From Escherichia whittamii (GTDB taxonomy: Bacteria > Pseudomonadota > Gammaproteobacteria > Enterobacterales > Enterobacteriaceae), in the NCBI RefSeq assembly GCF_014836715.1, contig NZ_JACSQI010000009.1, positions 1-64,000 of the forward strand: 64,000 nt of DNA, read 5' to 3'. Shown here in pieces: positions 46,622 through 57,202 of the stretch. Under the pieces are notes generated by a model. That model did no database searches. It worked only from the letters and a program-made list of their open reading frames with translations, and was not told where the DNA came from. Both the position numbers and the translations under genes were made by a program. How positions within the stretch are numbered: position 1 is the first letter of the stretch; every line of letters starts with the position of its first letter.

Positions 46622-49174
46622 GTGAAGTTCGTAAAGTATTTATTGATCCTTGCAGTCTGTTGCATTCTGCTGGGAGCAGGCTCGATTTATGGCCTATACC
46701 GCTACATCGAGCCACAACTGCCGGATGTGGCGACATTAAAAGATGTTCGCCTGCAAATTCCGATGCAGATTTACAGCGCCGATGGCGAGCTAATTGCGCA
46801 ATATGGTGAAAAGCGTCGTATTCCGGTTACGTTGGATCAAATCCCGCCGGAAATGGTGAAAGCCTTTATCGCGACGGAGGACAGTCGCTTTTATGAGCAT
46901 CACGGCGTTGACCCGGTGGGGATCTTCCGTGCGGCAAGTGTGGCGTTGTTCTCTGGTCACGCGTCACAAGGGGCGAGCACCATTACCCAGCAACTGGCGA
47001 GAAACTTCTTCCTGAGTCCGGAACGCACGCTGATGCGTAAGATTAAGGAAGTCTTCCTCGCGATTCGTATTGAACAGTTGCTGACTAAAGACGAGATCCT
47101 CGAGCTTTATCTGAACAAGATTTACCTCGGTTACCGCGCCTATGGTGTCGGTGCTGCGGCACAAGTCTATTTCGGTAAAACCGTCGACCAACTGACGCTG
47201 AACGAAATGGCGATGATTGCCGGGCTGCCGAAAGCCCCTTCCACCTTCAACCCGCTCTACTCAATGGATCGCGCCGTCGCGCGGCGCAACGTTGTGCTGT
47301 CGCGTATGTTGAGCGAAGGGTATATCACCCAGCAACAGTACGATCAGACGCGTAGTGAGCCGATTAACGCCAACTATCACGCACCGGAGATCGCCTTCTC
47401 AGCGCCGTATCTCACCGAAATGGTACGTCAGGAGATGTATAACCGTTACGGCGAAAACGCTTATGAAGACGGCTATCGCATTTACACTACCATTACCCGC
47501 AAAGTACAGCAGGCCGCACAGCAAGCAGTGCGTAATAACGTACTGGACTACGACATGCGTCACGGTTATCGCGGCCCGGCTAATGTGCTGTGGAAGGTGG
47601 GAGAGACACCGTGGGACACCAAAAAGATAACCAATACGCTAAAAGCGTTACCGACTTACGGTCCGCTGCTACCTGCCGCAGTTACCAGCGCAAATCCGCA
47701 GGAAGCGACAGCGATGCTGGCTGACGGAACGTCCGTAACGTTGCGTATGGAAGGCGTTCGCTGGGCGCGTCCTTACCGTTCAGACACTCAACAGGGACCG
47801 ACGCCGCGTAAAGTGACTGATGTTATGCAAACGGGTCAGCAAATCTGGGTTCGCCAGGTTGGCGATGCCTGGTGGCTGGCGCAGGTGCCAGAGGTGAACT
47901 CGGCGCTGGTATCTATCAATCCGCAAAACGGTGCCGTTATGGCGCTGGTTGGTGGCTTTGACTTCAACCAGAGCAAGTTTAACCGCGCTACTCAGGCGCT
48001 GCGTCAGGTGGGGTCGAATATCAAACCATTCCTCTACACCGCAGCGATGGATAAAGGTCTGACGCTGGCAAGTATGCTAAACGATGTGCCGATTTCCCGC
48101 TGGGATGCCGGTGCTGGTTCTGACTGGCAGCCGAAAAACTCACCACCGCAATATGCCGGCCCAATCCGTTTACGTCAGGGGCTGGGTCAGTCGAAGAACG
48201 TGGTGATGGTGCGTGCAATGCGGGCGATGGGCGTCGACTACGCTGCAGAGTATCTGCAACGCTTCGGCTTCCCGGCGCAAAACATTGTCCATACCGAATC
48301 GCTGGCGCTGGGTTCCGCGTCCTTCACGCCGCTGCAGGTGGCGCGCGGCTACGCGGTAATGGCGAACGGTGGCTTCCTGGTGGATCCATGGTTTATCAGC
48401 AAAATTGAAAACGACCAGGGCGGCGTGATTTTCGAAGCGAAACCGAAAGTCGCTTGCCCGGAATGCGATATCCCGGTGATTTACGGTGATACGCAAAAAT
48501 CGAACGTGCTGGAAAACAGCGACGTTGAAGACGTTGCTATCTCTCGCGAACAGCAGAATGTTTCCGTTCCGATGCCGCAGCTGGAGCAAGCTAATCAGGC
48601 ATTAGTGGCGAAGACTGGCACGCCAGAATACGCTCCACACGTCATCAGCACTCCGCTGGCATTCCTGATTAAGAGCGCACTGAACACCAATATCTTTGGT
48701 GAACCAGGCTGGCAGGGTACTGGCTGGCGCGCCGGTCGTGATTTGCAACGTCATGATATCGGTGGGAAAACCGGGACCACCAACAGCTCGAAGGATGCAT
48801 GGTTCTCGGGTTACGGTCCGGGCGTTGTGACCTCGGTATGGATTGGCTTTGACGATCACCGCCGTAATCTCGGTCACACCACGGCTTCCGGGGCGATTAA
48901 AGACCAGATCTCTGGTTATGAAGGTGGTGCTAAAAGCGCGCAGCCTGCATGGGACGCTTATATGAAAGCCGTTCTGGAAGGTGTGCCAGAACAACCGCTG
49001 ACACCGCCGCCGGGTATTGTGACGGTGAATATCGATCGCAGCACCGGGCAACTGGCCAGCGGCGGTAACAGCCGCGAAGAATACTTCATTGAAGGTACGC
49101 AGCCTACACAACAGGCGGTGCGCGAGGTAGGTACAACCATTATTGATAATGGTGAGGCGCAGGAATTGTTCTAA
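46622..49174 (+). CDS. mrcA: Penicillin-binding protein 1a
   Basis: PBP1a is a bifunctional peptidoglycan synthase. The 850-residue protein has an N-terminal membrane anchor (about 5-25), a glycosyltransferase domain (about 60-225, with ATEDSRFYEHHGVDP and GASTITQQLARN), an OB-like domain, and the transpeptidase (about 400-790) with SNIK, SKN and KTGT. I prefer the GTG start at 46622 (MKFVKY); an in-frame ATG eight codons earlier is an alternative. A strong terminator follows. Confidence 0.97.
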   Translation: MKFVKYLLILAVCCILLGAGSIYGLYRYIEPQLPDVATLKDVRLQIPMQIYSADGELIAQYGEKRRIPVTLDQIPPEMVKAFIATEDSRFYEHHGVDPVGIFRAASVALFSGHASQGASTITQQLARNFFLSPERTLMRKIKEVFLAIRIEQLLTKDEILELYLNKIYLGYRAYGVGAAAQVYFGKTVDQLTLNEMAMIAGLPKAPSTFNPLYSMDRAVARRNVVLSRMLSEGYITQQQYDQTRSEPINANYHAPEIAFSAPYLTEMVRQEMYNRYGENAYEDGYRIYTTITRKVQQAAQQAVRNNVLDYDMRHGYRGPANVLWKVGETPWDTKKITNTLKALPTYGPLLPAAVTSANPQEATAMLADGTSVTLRMEGVRWARPYRSDTQQGPTPRKVTDVMQTGQQIWVRQVGDAWWLAQVPEVNSALVSINPQNGAVMALVGGFDFNQSKFNRATQALRQVGSNIKPFLYTAAMDKGLTLASMLNDVPISRWDAGAGSDWQPKNSPPQYAGPIRLRQGLGQSKNVVMVRAMRAMGVDYAAEYLQRFGFPAQNIVHTESLALGSASFTPLQVARGYAVMANGGFLVDPWFISKIENDQGGVIFEAKPKVACPECDIPVIYGDTQKSNVLENSDVEDVAISREQQNVSVPMPQLEQANQALVAKTGTPEYAPHVISTPLAFLIKSALNTNIFGEPGWQGTGWRAGRDLQRHDIGGKTGTTNSSKDAWFSGYGPGVVTSVWIGFDDHRRNLGHTTASGAIKDQISGYEGGAKSAQPAWDAYMKAVLEGVPEQPLTPPPGIVTVNIDRSTGQLASGGNSREEYFIEGTQPTQQAVREVGTTIIDNGEAQELF

Positions 49175-49181
49175 AAATGAC

Positions 49182-49214
49182 GCCCGGCAGCGTTAATGTT
49201 GCCGGGCTTTTTTT
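49182..49214 (+). terminator. mrcA terminator
   Basis: GCCCGGCA (49182-49189) pairs with TGCCGGGC (49200-49207), followed by seven T. It lies 8 bases after the mrcA stop and overlaps the first codons of the longest version of the next frame. Confidence 0.95.
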
Positions 49215-49236
49215 ACTATGGAAGATGTCAACGAAA

Positions 49237-49881
49237 ATGGAAATTCACTCTCCTTCTCTTTCGAAGAATTACAGCGAAATCAGTCGTCAGTTCACCAGGC
49301 AATATCCCCCATTCAGCCTTAACCAAACTGATTTTCTAACCATCACCAGCCTTGTTCTACGAAGGTATCATCCAGAGAAAATGCCGCGCCTACACAAAGC
49401 GACTCTCTATGACATCATTGCTGTCACGTTTTTCTTGCTATTCCCTGCATCTCTCGTGATTTTAGGGATATTTAATATAGAAATTGAATTATCAGTCTGG
49501 AATAACATCACCGATGACCTTCTGTTTATACTCAATAAAAACAAAGTATTAATTATCGTATTTTGGCTACATGGTATGTTTTTTTCAGTAAAGACCTACT
49601 GGACAAGACATAAACTGAAGAAAGCGCAATCTGCTCTCTACAATCAAACAGCAATGAAAGAAGGATTGAACTTTAAAATCGATGAGACTGGTGTTAAATG
49701 CTGGAAAAAATCTGGCACCCACAGCTTTTGTGTCTGGTCAGAGATAAATGACCTTATCCCCTATAAAGATATATTTGTATTGGTTATGAACAAATCAAGT
49801 TTTATATGGCTGAGTGATAAAGAAGAGGAAGCACTGGCGTTTATTCACGAAAAAATCGCCCAGTCACGCCAGCCTGCATAA
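49237..49881 (+). CDS. Two-helix membrane protein with YcxB-like C-terminal domain, not known from K-12
   Basis: A 214-residue protein of unknown function that is absent from the K-12 mrcA-nudE junction as I know it. An N-terminal stretch (FSLNQTDFLTITSLVLRR) precedes two membrane helices (about 62-86 and 108-128). A basic hinge then leads to a beta-rich C-terminal part (FKIDETGVKCWKK, FCVWSEINDLIPY) that resembles the YcxB-like domain. The base composition is AT-richer than its neighbours. The start is uncertain: ATG at 49225 or 49237. It lacks an evident promoter of its own. Confidence 0.7.
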   Translation: MEIHSPSLSKNYSEISRQFTRQYPPFSLNQTDFLTITSLVLRRYHPEKMPRLHKATLYDIIAVTFFLLFPASLVILGIFNIEIELSVWNNITDDLLFILNKNKVLIIVFWLHGMFFSVKTYWTRHKLKKAQSALYNQTAMKEGLNFKIDETGVKCWKKSGTHSFCVWSEINDLIPYKDIFVLVMNKSSFIWLSDKEEEALAFIHEKIAQSRQPA

Positions 49882-49890
49882 ACAGGGGTT

Positions 49891-50451
49891 TTACAACCGC
49901 CCCTGCCCCTTCAACCACTCACGTACCAGGAACAGTGCGCTGACATTGCGCGCTTCATTGAAGTCAGGGTCTTCAAGCAAATCCATCATATGCGCCAGCG
50001 GCCAGCGAACCTGCGGCAGCGGCTCTGGTTCGTCGCCTTCCAGCGATTCAGGGTAAAGATCCTGCGCCACCACAATATTCATTTTGCTGGAGAAGTAAGA
50101 CGGCGCCATACTGAGTTTCTTCAAAAAAGTCAGATCCTTCGCACCATAGCCCACTTCTTCTTTTAGCTCGCGGTTAGCTGCTTCGTAGACGCTTTCACCA
50201 GGATCAATCAGCCCTTTTGAAAATCCCAACTCGTAGGATTCAGTTCCCACCGCGTACTCACGAATCAGGATCAGATGGTCGTCCACAATAGGCACAATCA
50301 TCACCGCTTCCCTGTTGGTTGGACGCATTCGTTCATAAACACGCCGCACGCCATTGCTGAACTCCAGATCCACGCTTTCGACGGTAAACAGTCGGGAACG
50401 GGCTACAGTTTCAACATTCAGAATGGTGGGTTTTTGTAATGATTTTCTCAT
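49891..50451 (-). CDS. nudE: ADP-ribose/NADH-type diphosphatase NudE
   Basis: NudE hydrolyses ADP-ribose, diadenosine polyphosphates and NADH. The 186-residue protein has the Nudix box GLIDPGESVYEAANRELKEE (about residues 90-110). In K-12 it lies right beside mrcA; here the accessory gene ends 9 bases from it. Confidence 0.96.
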   Translation of the reverse strand: MRKSLQKPTILNVETVARSRLFTVESVDLEFSNGVRRVYERMRPTNREAVMIVPIVDDHLILIREYAVGTESYELGFSKGLIDPGESVYEAANRELKEEVGYGAKDLTFLKKLSMAPSYFSSKMNIVVAQDLYPESLEGDEPEPLPQVRWPLAHMMDLLEDPDFNEARNVSALFLVREWLKGQGRL

Positions 50452-50772
50452 TGTGGAATCTTTGCAGTGAAATCAGTATTTATTGTGCGATATCGGACAC
50501 CGTTTCGGCAATGTGAATTGCATGTTATTTACATTTATGCAACCTGATAAATAATCGTTCTCAAATCAAATTAAAAGTCAATAGGTTGAAATAACTCCAG
50601 GAATTTGCTGATATTCCGCCCTCAGAGGGTTTGCTATGATCAGCGGTTACCGGGATGCGCTTAATGATGCTCAAGTTCAACTCCACGCTTGCCGATAGCC
50701 AACCGCAGAATCCTATATTGTGTCCAGGGTGCGAATAATCACGCCTGACAAATTAAGTAAGATGGGGAAAGC
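50452..50772. promoter_or_regulatory. Divergent region between nudE and igaA
   Basis: This 321-base gap must hold promoters for both genes. TATGAT at 50635-50640 and TATATT near 50714-50719 are possible -10 boxes for igaA, each without a clear -35. A small CCCTC-A-GAGGG hairpin sits near 50620. No gene was found. Confidence 0.4.
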
Positions 50773-52908
50773 ATGAGCACCATTGTGATTTTTTTAGCTG
50801 CTTTGCTGGCCTGCTCACTATTTGCGGGATGGCTGATAAAAGCACGCACCAGGCGGCGACAATTGCCCTGGGCTAACGCCTTCGCTGATGCGCAAACGCG
50901 CAAACTCACTCCGGAAGAACGTAGCGCTATTGAAAATTATCTCGAGAGCCTGACGCAGATTTTGCAGGTTCCCGGCCCGACGGGTGCCAGCACGGCGCCT
51001 GTCTCTCTGACGCTGAACGCCGAAAGCAATAATGTGATGATGTTGACGCACGCTATCACACGTTATGGCATCTCTACTGACGATCCCAATAAATGGCGCT
51101 ACTACCTTGACTCGGTAGAAGTTCACCTGCCGCCTTTCTGGGAGCAGTACATCAACGACGAAAACACCGTTGAACTGATTTATACCGACTCACTCCCATT
51201 AGTCATTTCACTCAACGGTCATACGCTGCAAGAGTATATGCAGGAGACTCGCGGTTACGCGTTACAACCTATTCCATCAACGCAGGCGTCGATTCGCGGT
51301 GAAGAGAGCGAACAAATTGAGTTGCTCAACATTCGCCAGGAAACGCACGAAGAGTATGCACTTAGCCGCCCACGAGGATTGCGGGAAGCGCTGCTGATTG
51401 TCGCCTCATTCCTGATGTTCTATTTCTGCCTGGTAACCCCAGATGTATTTGTCCCGTGGTTGGTTGGCGGCGCGCTACTGCTGCTGGGGGCGGGTCTGTG
51501 GGGATTATATGCGCCACCTGCCAAATCTTCCCTACGGGAGATCCACTGCCTGCGCGGGACACCGCGTCGCTGGGGGCTGTTTGGCGAAAACTCGCAGGAA
51601 CAGATTAACAATATTTCGCTTGGTATTATCGACCTGGTCTACCCCGCGCACTGGCAACCTTACATTGCCCAGGATCTCGGACAACAAACCGATATCGATA
51701 TCTACCTGGACCGCCACGTCGTGCGCCAGGGGCGCTATCTTTCGCTACATGACGAAGTAAAAAACTTCCCGTTGCAGCACTGGCTACGCAGCACGGTTAT
51801 CGCAGCCGGTTCGCTGTTAGTCTTGTTTATGCTGCTGTTCTGGATCCCGCTGGATATGCCGCTGAAATTCACTCTCTCGTGGATGAAAGGCGCGCAGACT
51901 ATTGAAGCCACCAGTGTTAAACAACTTGCGGACGCTGGCGTACGCGTGGGCGATACCTTACGTCTAAGCGGTACAGGCATGTGTAATATCCGCACTTCCG
52001 GCACCTGGAGCGCGAAAACCAATTCACCGTTTTTGCCATTTGACTGCTCGCAGATCATCTGGAATGACGCCCGTTCATTGCCATTACCGGAATCGGAACT
52101 GGTTAACAAGGCCACGGCACTGACCGAGGCAGTAAACCGCCAGTTGCACCCGAAACCGGATGATGAATCTCGCGTCAGTGCCTCATTACGTTCTGCGATT
52201 CAGAAATCCGGCATGGTTTTGCTTGATGACTTTGGCGACATCGTGCTGAAAACTGCCGATCTCTGTGCAGCCAAAGATGATTGTGTGCGCTTAAAAAACG
52301 CACTGGTTAATCTCGGCAACAGTAAGGACTGGGACGCACTGGTGAAACGCGCCAACGCAGGAAAACTTGATGGTGTGAATGTATTACTTCGCCCGGTGAG
52401 CGCAGAATCACTGGATAATCTGGTGGCGACTTCCACCGCACCGTTTATCACTCATGAAACGGCGCGAGCGGCGCAATCACTGAATAGCCCAGCGCCTGGC
52501 GGCTTCCTGATTGTCAGCGACGAAGGCAGCGATTTTGTCGATCAACCGTGGCCAGCAACCTCGCTTTATGACTACCCGGCGCAAGAACAATGGAACGCTT
52601 TCCAGAAGCTGGCGCAAATGTTGATGCATACACCGTTTAACGCCGAGGGAATCGTCACCAATATCTTCACCGATGCCAACGGTACGCAGCATATCGGCTT
52701 GCACCCTATTCCGGACCGTTCTGGCCTGTGGCGCTATCTCGGCACCACATTACTGCTACTGACGATGTTCGGCTGTGCCATCTATAATGGCGTGCAGGCC
52801 TGGCGTCGTTACCAGCGTCATCGCACCCGCATGATGGAGATTCAGGAATATTACGAAAGCTGCCTGAATCCGACGTTGCTCACGTCTTCAGAAAGCCTTA
52901 CCGAATAA
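50773..52908 (+). CDS. igaA: Rcs signalling inhibitor IgaA
   Basis: IgaA (YrfF) is an inner membrane protein that keeps the Rcs envelope stress phosphorelay off; it is essential in strains with active Rcs. The 711-residue protein has a helix at the N-terminus, a helix pair (about 205-250), another near 340-360 and one near 655-675, with a large periplasmic part between the last two that contacts RcsF. It leads yrfG, hslR and hslO. Confidence 0.96.
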   Translation: MSTIVIFLAALLACSLFAGWLIKARTRRRQLPWANAFADAQTRKLTPEERSAIENYLESLTQILQVPGPTGASTAPVSLTLNAESNNVMMLTHAITRYGISTDDPNKWRYYLDSVEVHLPPFWEQYINDENTVELIYTDSLPLVISLNGHTLQEYMQETRGYALQPIPSTQASIRGEESEQIELLNIRQETHEEYALSRPRGLREALLIVASFLMFYFCLVTPDVFVPWLVGGALLLLGAGLWGLYAPPAKSSLREIHCLRGTPRRWGLFGENSQEQINNISLGIIDLVYPAHWQPYIAQDLGQQTDIDIYLDRHVVRQGRYLSLHDEVKNFPLQHWLRSTVIAAGSLLVLFMLLFWIPLDMPLKFTLSWMKGAQTIEATSVKQLADAGVRVGDTLRLSGTGMCNIRTSGTWSAKTNSPFLPFDCSQIIWNDARSLPLPESELVNKATALTEAVNRQLHPKPDDESRVSASLRSAIQKSGMVLLDDFGDIVLKTADLCAAKDDCVRLKNALVNLGNSKDWDALVKRANAGKLDGVNVLLRPVSAESLDNLVATSTAPFITHETARAAQSLNSPAPGGFLIVSDEGSDFVDQPWPATSLYDYPAQEQWNAFQKLAQMLMHTPFNAEGIVTNIFTDANGTQHIGLHPIPDRSGLWRYLGTTLLLLTMFGCAIYNGVQAWRRYQRHRTRMMEIQEYYESCLNPTLLTSSESLTE

Positions 52909-52972
52909 CACGTTTGCGCGGCAGGTTATGCTACCCTGTCGCGCAAATTGCTTCACTCTGGAGATTTCCCTC

Positions 52973-53641
52973 ATGCATATCAACATTGCCTGGCAGGACG
53001 TAGATACCGTTCTGCTGGATATGGACGGCACGTTGCTCGACCTCGCCTTCGATAACTATTTCTGGCAAAAGCTGGTGCCTGAAACCTGGGGCGCGAAAAA
53101 CGGTGTTACGCCACAGGAAGCAATGGAATATATGCGCCAGCAATATCACGACGTGCAGCATACGCTAAACTGGTACTGTCTTGATTACTGGAGCGAGCAA
53201 CTGGGTCTGGATATCTGTGCGATGACCACCGAGATGGGGCCGCGAGCCGTGTTGCGTGAAGATACTATTCCGTTTCTCGAAGCGCTGAAAGCCAGCGGCA
53301 AGCAGCGAATTTTGCTCACTAACGCCCATCCACATAACCTGGCCGTTAAACTTGAGCATACGGGTCTGGACGCACACCTTGATTTATTACTTTCCACCCA
53401 CACATTTGGTTATCCGAAAGAGGATCAGCGGTTATGGCATGCGGTGGCCGAAGCTACGGGTCTGAAAGCTGAAAGAACGCTGTTTATTGATGACAGCGAA
53501 GCCATTCTCGATGCTGCCGCGCAATTTGGTATTCGTTACTGTCTCGGCGTCACCAACCCTGACTCTGGAATAGCCGAAAAACAGTATGAGCGCCATCCGT
53601 CACTGAATGACTACCGCCGCCTGATCCCCTCGCTAATGTGA
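52973..53641 (+). CDS. yrfG: GMP/IMP nucleotidase YrfG
   Basis: A 222-residue HAD hydrolase that removes phosphate from purine nucleotides. Motif I is LLDMDGTLLD, motif II LLTNAHP, and motif IV FIDDSEAIL. The start MHINIAWQD at 52973 follows CTGGAG; a longer frame from 52928 has no ribosome binding site. Confidence 0.94.
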   Translation: MHINIAWQDVDTVLLDMDGTLLDLAFDNYFWQKLVPETWGAKNGVTPQEAMEYMRQQYHDVQHTLNWYCLDYWSEQLGLDICAMTTEMGPRAVLREDTIPFLEALKASGKQRILLTNAHPHNLAVKLEHTGLDAHLDLLLSTHTFGYPKEDQRLWHAVAEATGLKAERTLFIDDSEAILDAAAQFGIRYCLGVTNPDSGIAEKQYERHPSLNDYRRLIPSLM

Positions 53642-53651
53642 AGGAGACGCC

Positions 53652-54053
53652 ATGAAAGAAAAACCGGCTGTTGAGGTTCGACTGGATAAATGGCTATGGG
53701 CCGCCCGTTTTTATAAAACCCGTGCGCTGGCCCGCGAAATGATTGAAGGCGGTAAGGTGCATTACAACGGGCAGCGCAGCAAGCCGAGTAAAGTCGTCGA
53801 GCTGAATGCCACGCTCACACTGCGCCAGGGAAATGACGAACGAACGGTGATTGTAAAGGCGATTACTGAACAGCGTCGCCCCGCCAGCGAGGCGGTCTTG
53901 TTGTATGAAGAGACTGCGGAAAGTGTAGAGAAACGCGAAAAAATGGCGCTGGCACGTAAACTTAATGCCTTAACCATGCCGCACCCGGACCGGCGCCCGG
54001 ACAAAAAAGAGCGCCGTGACCTGTTACGATTTAAACACGGCGACAGTGAATAA
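53652..54053 (+). CDS. hslR: Heat shock protein Hsp15 (S4 domain)
   Basis: Hsp15 binds free 50S subunits that carry nascent chains with peptidyl-tRNA, recycling stalled ribosomes after heat shock. The 133-residue basic protein has an S4 RNA-binding domain (about 9-70, VRLDKWLWAARFYKTR) and a charged tail. It lies 10 bases after yrfG. Confidence 0.97.
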   Translation: MKEKPAVEVRLDKWLWAARFYKTRALAREMIEGGKVHYNGQRSKPSKVVELNATLTLRQGNDERTVIVKAITEQRRPASEAVLLYEETAESVEKREKMALARKLNALTMPHPDRRPDKKERRDLLRFKHGDSE

Positions 54054-54077
54054 CTGTCACCTGCAAGAGAGATGATT

Positions 54078-54956
54078 ATGCCGCAACATGACCAATTACA
54101 TCGCTATCTGTTTGAAAACTTTGCCGTGCGCGGCGAACTGGTAACCGTTTCGGAAACCCTGCAACAGATCCTTGAGAATCACGATTATCCGCAGCCGGTG
54201 AAAAACGTGCTGGCAGAACTGCTGGTCGCGACCAGCCTGTTGACCGCTACGCTGAAGTTTGATGGTGATATCACCGTACAGCTGCAAGGCGACGGCCCAA
54301 TGAGTCTGGCGGTCATCAACGGAAACAACAAACAGCAGATGCGTGGCGTCGCGCGTGTGCAGGGCGAAATTCCGGAAAATGCCGATCTGAAAACACTGGT
54401 CGGCAATGGTTACGTAGTGATCACGATTACCCCGAGCGAAGGCGAACGCTATCAGGGCGTAGTTGGTCTGGAAGGTGACACCCTGGCGGCCTGCCTGGAA
54501 GATTACTTTATGCGTTCTGAACAGCTGCCGACGCGCCTGTTTATTCGCACCGGCGACGTAGATGGCAAACCGGCTGCGGGCGGTATGTTGTTGCAGGTAA
54601 TGCCTGCGCAAAATGCCCAGCAGGATGACTTCGACCACCTGGCGACGTTGACCGAAACCATCAAAACTGAAGAGCTGCTGACCTTGCCGGCAAACGAAGT
54701 GTTGTGGCGTTTGTACCACGAAGAAGAAGTAACGGTTTACGATCCGCAGGATGTTGAGTTCAAATGCACCTGCTCGCGTGAACGTTGCGCCGACGCGCTG
54801 AAAACGCTGCCGGATGAAGAAGTTGATAGCATCCTCGCGGAAGATGGCGAAATTGACATGCATTGTGATTACTGCGGTAACCACTATCTGTTCAATACGA
54901 TGGATATTGCCGAGATCCGCAACAATGCGTCTCCGGCAGACCCGCAGGTTCATTAA
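54078..54956 (+). CDS. hslO: Redox-regulated chaperone Hsp33
   Basis: Hsp33 is a holdase switched on by oxidation and unfolding. The 292-residue protein has its zinc-binding cysteines in FKCTCSRE and CDYCGNHY near the C-terminus; oxidation of these forms the two disulfides that activate it. I start it at MPQHDQL (54078), with GAGAG upstream; an ATG two codons earlier is possible. Confidence 0.97.
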   Translation: MPQHDQLHRYLFENFAVRGELVTVSETLQQILENHDYPQPVKNVLAELLVATSLLTATLKFDGDITVQLQGDGPMSLAVINGNNKQQMRGVARVQGEIPENADLKTLVGNGYVVITITPSEGERYQGVVGLEGDTLAACLEDYFMRSEQLPTRLFIRTGDVDGKPAAGGMLLQVMPAQNAQQDDFDHLATLTETIKTEELLTLPANEVLWRLYHEEEVTVYDPQDVEFKCTCSRERCADALKTLPDEEVDSILAEDGEIDMHCDYCGNHYLFNTMDIAEIRNNASPADPQVH

Positions 54957-54965
54957 TTAGTCGTT

Positions 54966-54987
54966 CCGGCAGAGATAACTCTGCCGG
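54966..54987. terminator. hslO terminator
   Basis: CCGGCAGAG-ATAA-CTCTGCCGG is a perfect 9-bp stem with a 4-base loop, located 9 bases after the hslO stop. Confidence 0.88.
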
Positions 54988-55004
54988 ATTTCATGACTAC
55001 ATTG

Positions 55005-55077
55005 CCTGATGCGCTGCGCTTATCTGGCCTGCGGATTAAATGCAATTTATTGCAGGTAAGATAAGGCGCCGCATCCA
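55005..55077. repeat. REP elements between hslO and yhgE
   Basis: GCCTGATGCGCTGCGCTTAT and GATAAGGCGCCGCATCC are two opposed REP units between convergent genes. Confidence 0.85.
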
Positions 55078-55099
55078 ATAAAAAATCAGATGTGCGCTG

Positions 55100-56824
55100 T
55101 CATTCCTTCAGATTCAAATCCAGCGTTTCTCCATCCACCGTAAGATTGCGCCACGTTTTAGGCTTCGTCCCCAGTTTTCCATCCTTCGCGGCAGTGAGTA
55201 ATTTCTCTTTCGTTATTACATCCGGGAGTGAACTCATCGTAATCTCTTTCCATTCTTTCCCGGCAGGATCAATGCCATAGACAATGTATCTTTCATCATT
55301 AAAGGCAAACAGGATCCGCTCTGCCCTACCATCACTATTCAGATCTTGCTCTACCAGAACGCAGGCATCTTTTTCAATACATATCATTGCGTTATAGCGA
55401 TTTTTCATCACTGCCGACCAGAATGTCGCATCCGGTTTGCCAGAACCTGGGGCGATAAATACATTATCAGCTAATGCTTTTTCTGATATCTGCTGCTGAA
55501 GTCGCTGCACGCCATCAAACGCCATCAGCAAACTCCGCCTGCGTTTCGGGTCTTTCATATACTCGACATCGCTTTTCAACGACTCCAGCGCTGCACGTCC
55601 ATAGCGACCGCTATGTTCGAGCATGTAGATACTTACCTGGTCTGGCGTGTTCTTGCCGCTCTGATAACGCGCCATATGGCTGTTCACGCTAATGCGCATA
55701 CTGTCCAGCACCGGCGAATTAAGAAGCACCAGTATCACCAGCACCAATAACGAAACCGTAAGGTTCACTTTGCCCTGAAGAACAAGGGGATTTTGCCCTT
55801 TACGCCAGACGATACTGACAAAATACCCCAACGACCAGGCCAGTAACACCACCACCGCCAGTGCGCCGTGCAAGCGTTCGGCTGTCCAGCCGTATTGAGC
55901 GACCCGCATCCATATAGCCCAGGCGGCGATCAGCACATAGAGCGGTGCCACCAGCAGAGACGTTTTTATCAGGCAACGCAACGGGCCAGTCCAGGGAAGC
56001 GATGCTTTTTGTGGATCGCGGACAATGGCCATTAAGAGCAACTGCAAAAAGGCCAGAGTTAACAGCAGACCAGCGGCGGAAATGTGGCGAGAAATCGCAT
56101 TCAAACCAGCAAAAGGCAAAGTGATAATAAACAGCAGCGTCAGCAGTGAAACCAGCGGTAGCAAACCTGTAGCGATCAACGTGAAGAGCTTTTGTATAGA
56201 GGCGATTAACCGCGATTGTGTCCGCGCAAGAATGACTGACAGCGCGGTAACCAGGCCCAACGTAAGATAAATAAACCAGTCGGTTGAAAAAAAGAGGGTA
56301 CTGAAAAACGTGATGCCAACAAGTTTAAATAACTCACTCCACAGTAAAAGCACCAGCCAGGTCAGGCCATTAGTGATAAAAATCACCATCAATATTAGAG
56401 TGTTGTGCCACACCGACTGGTAAAAAAAGCTATAGTTCGTTCGCCCTTTTCTGTCGTGTAAATTCAGTTGTATCCAGGGCAATAACAACATCGCCATTAA
56501 CAGCAGATAACAACCAAATTCCCAGAGTTCCTGGTCCGCTCTCCAGGAACTCATGCCATCAATTTGCCACTTCAGCCAGCCGCTCATCGCCAGAGTGGCA
56601 ATAAATACCAGCGCCAACCATCCCCACAAACGCTTCTGTTTGAAGGACTCCACGGTGAATAACAAAACGGATGAAAGCGCCACGGTTGCAGGGACGCCGT
56701 AAACAATCCAGTTGTTATTGTCCACAGCCAGCCAGGTTATTAGAAGATAGCAAACCAGTCCCTGGATTAATCCAGTGGCGACCATTCCCCACCGTGTTGC
56801 AGGTGAAAGTTCAACGTTATCCAT
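55100..56824 (-). CDS. yhgE: Predicted inner membrane protein YhgE
   Basis: A 574-residue protein with about 9-10 membrane helices in the first two thirds (about residues 10-370), followed by a soluble C-terminal domain (about 385-574), probably periplasmic. That part contains [19 protein letters not shown], where the Asn/Asp-rich segment could bind metal. It resembles the DUF4153 group only loosely. The function is unknown. Confidence 0.88.
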   Translation of the reverse strand: MDNVELSPATRWGMVATGLIQGLVCYLLITWLAVDNNNWIVYGVPATVALSSVLLFTVESFKQKRLWGWLALVFIATLAMSGWLKWQIDGMSSWRADQELWEFGCYLLLMAMLLLPWIQLNLHDRKGRTNYSFFYQSVWHNTLILMVIFITNGLTWLVLLLWSELFKLVGITFFSTLFFSTDWFIYLTLGLVTALSVILARTQSRLIASIQKLFTLIATGLLPLVSLLTLLFIITLPFAGLNAISRHISAAGLLLTLAFLQLLLMAIVRDPQKASLPWTGPLRCLIKTSLLVAPLYVLIAAWAIWMRVAQYGWTAERLHGALAVVVLLAWSLGYFVSIVWRKGQNPLVLQGKVNLTVSLLVLVILVLLNSPVLDSMRISVNSHMARYQSGKNTPDQVSIYMLEHSGRYGRAALESLKSDVEYMKDPKRRRSLLMAFDGVQRLQQQISEKALADNVFIAPGSGKPDATFWSAVMKNRYNAMICIEKDACVLVEQDLNSDGRAERILFAFNDERYIVYGIDPAGKEWKEITMSSLPDVITKEKLLTAAKDGKLGTKPKTWRNLTVDGETLDLNLKE

Positions 56825-56916
56825 GTTAGTGATCCGGAATCAAAAGGAAGGTTAATTATTGCATTCAGACAGTACTAATATTTATTTTCAGAAAAATTTA
56901 CAAAAAATTTTGCGGT

Positions 56917-56930
56917 GGTGAATCGATACT
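56917..56930 (+). promoter_or_regulatory. Candidate Cra site upstream of pck
   Basis: GGTGAATCGATACT agrees with the Cra (FruR) consensus RSTGAAWCSNTHHW at every position. Cra is a known activator of gluconeogenic genes including pck. Confidence 0.7.
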
Positions 56931-56965
56931 TTACTGATTGATTTTGCATAAATTTCAATCATGAA

Positions 56966-56981
56966 TGAGATTTCACTCACA
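56966..56981 (+). promoter_or_regulatory. Candidate CRP site upstream of pck
   Basis: Read on the minus strand it is TGTGA-GTGAAA-TCTCA, nine of ten consensus positions. It is about 220 bases before the pck start codon. A TATAAT box at 56983-56988 lies right next to it, too close for activation of that promoter, so the site may act on a start further downstream. The whole gap 56825-57202 has no gene. Confidence 0.7.
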
Positions 56982-57202
56982 TTATAATGGTCAATTAAAC
57001 CAACATTTAACCTTTTAGGAACATTTTCCACACCTGGAATGTCATTTCTGCGATAATAGCAACCGTTTCGTGACAGGAATCACGGAGTTTTTTGTCAAAT
57101 ATGAATTTCTCCAGATGCGTAAATCTATGAGCCTTGTCGCGGTTAACACCCCCAAAAAGACTTTACTATTCAGGCAATACATATTGGCTAAGGAGCAGTG
57201 AA

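Noticed and set aside
49177..49236. Start of the post-mrcA gene at 49177
   Set aside because: That ATG lies before and partly within the mrcA terminator stem, with no ribosome binding site.
54096..54953. 285-codon open frame opposite hslO
   Set aside because: Shadow of hslO, which is complete and well recognised.
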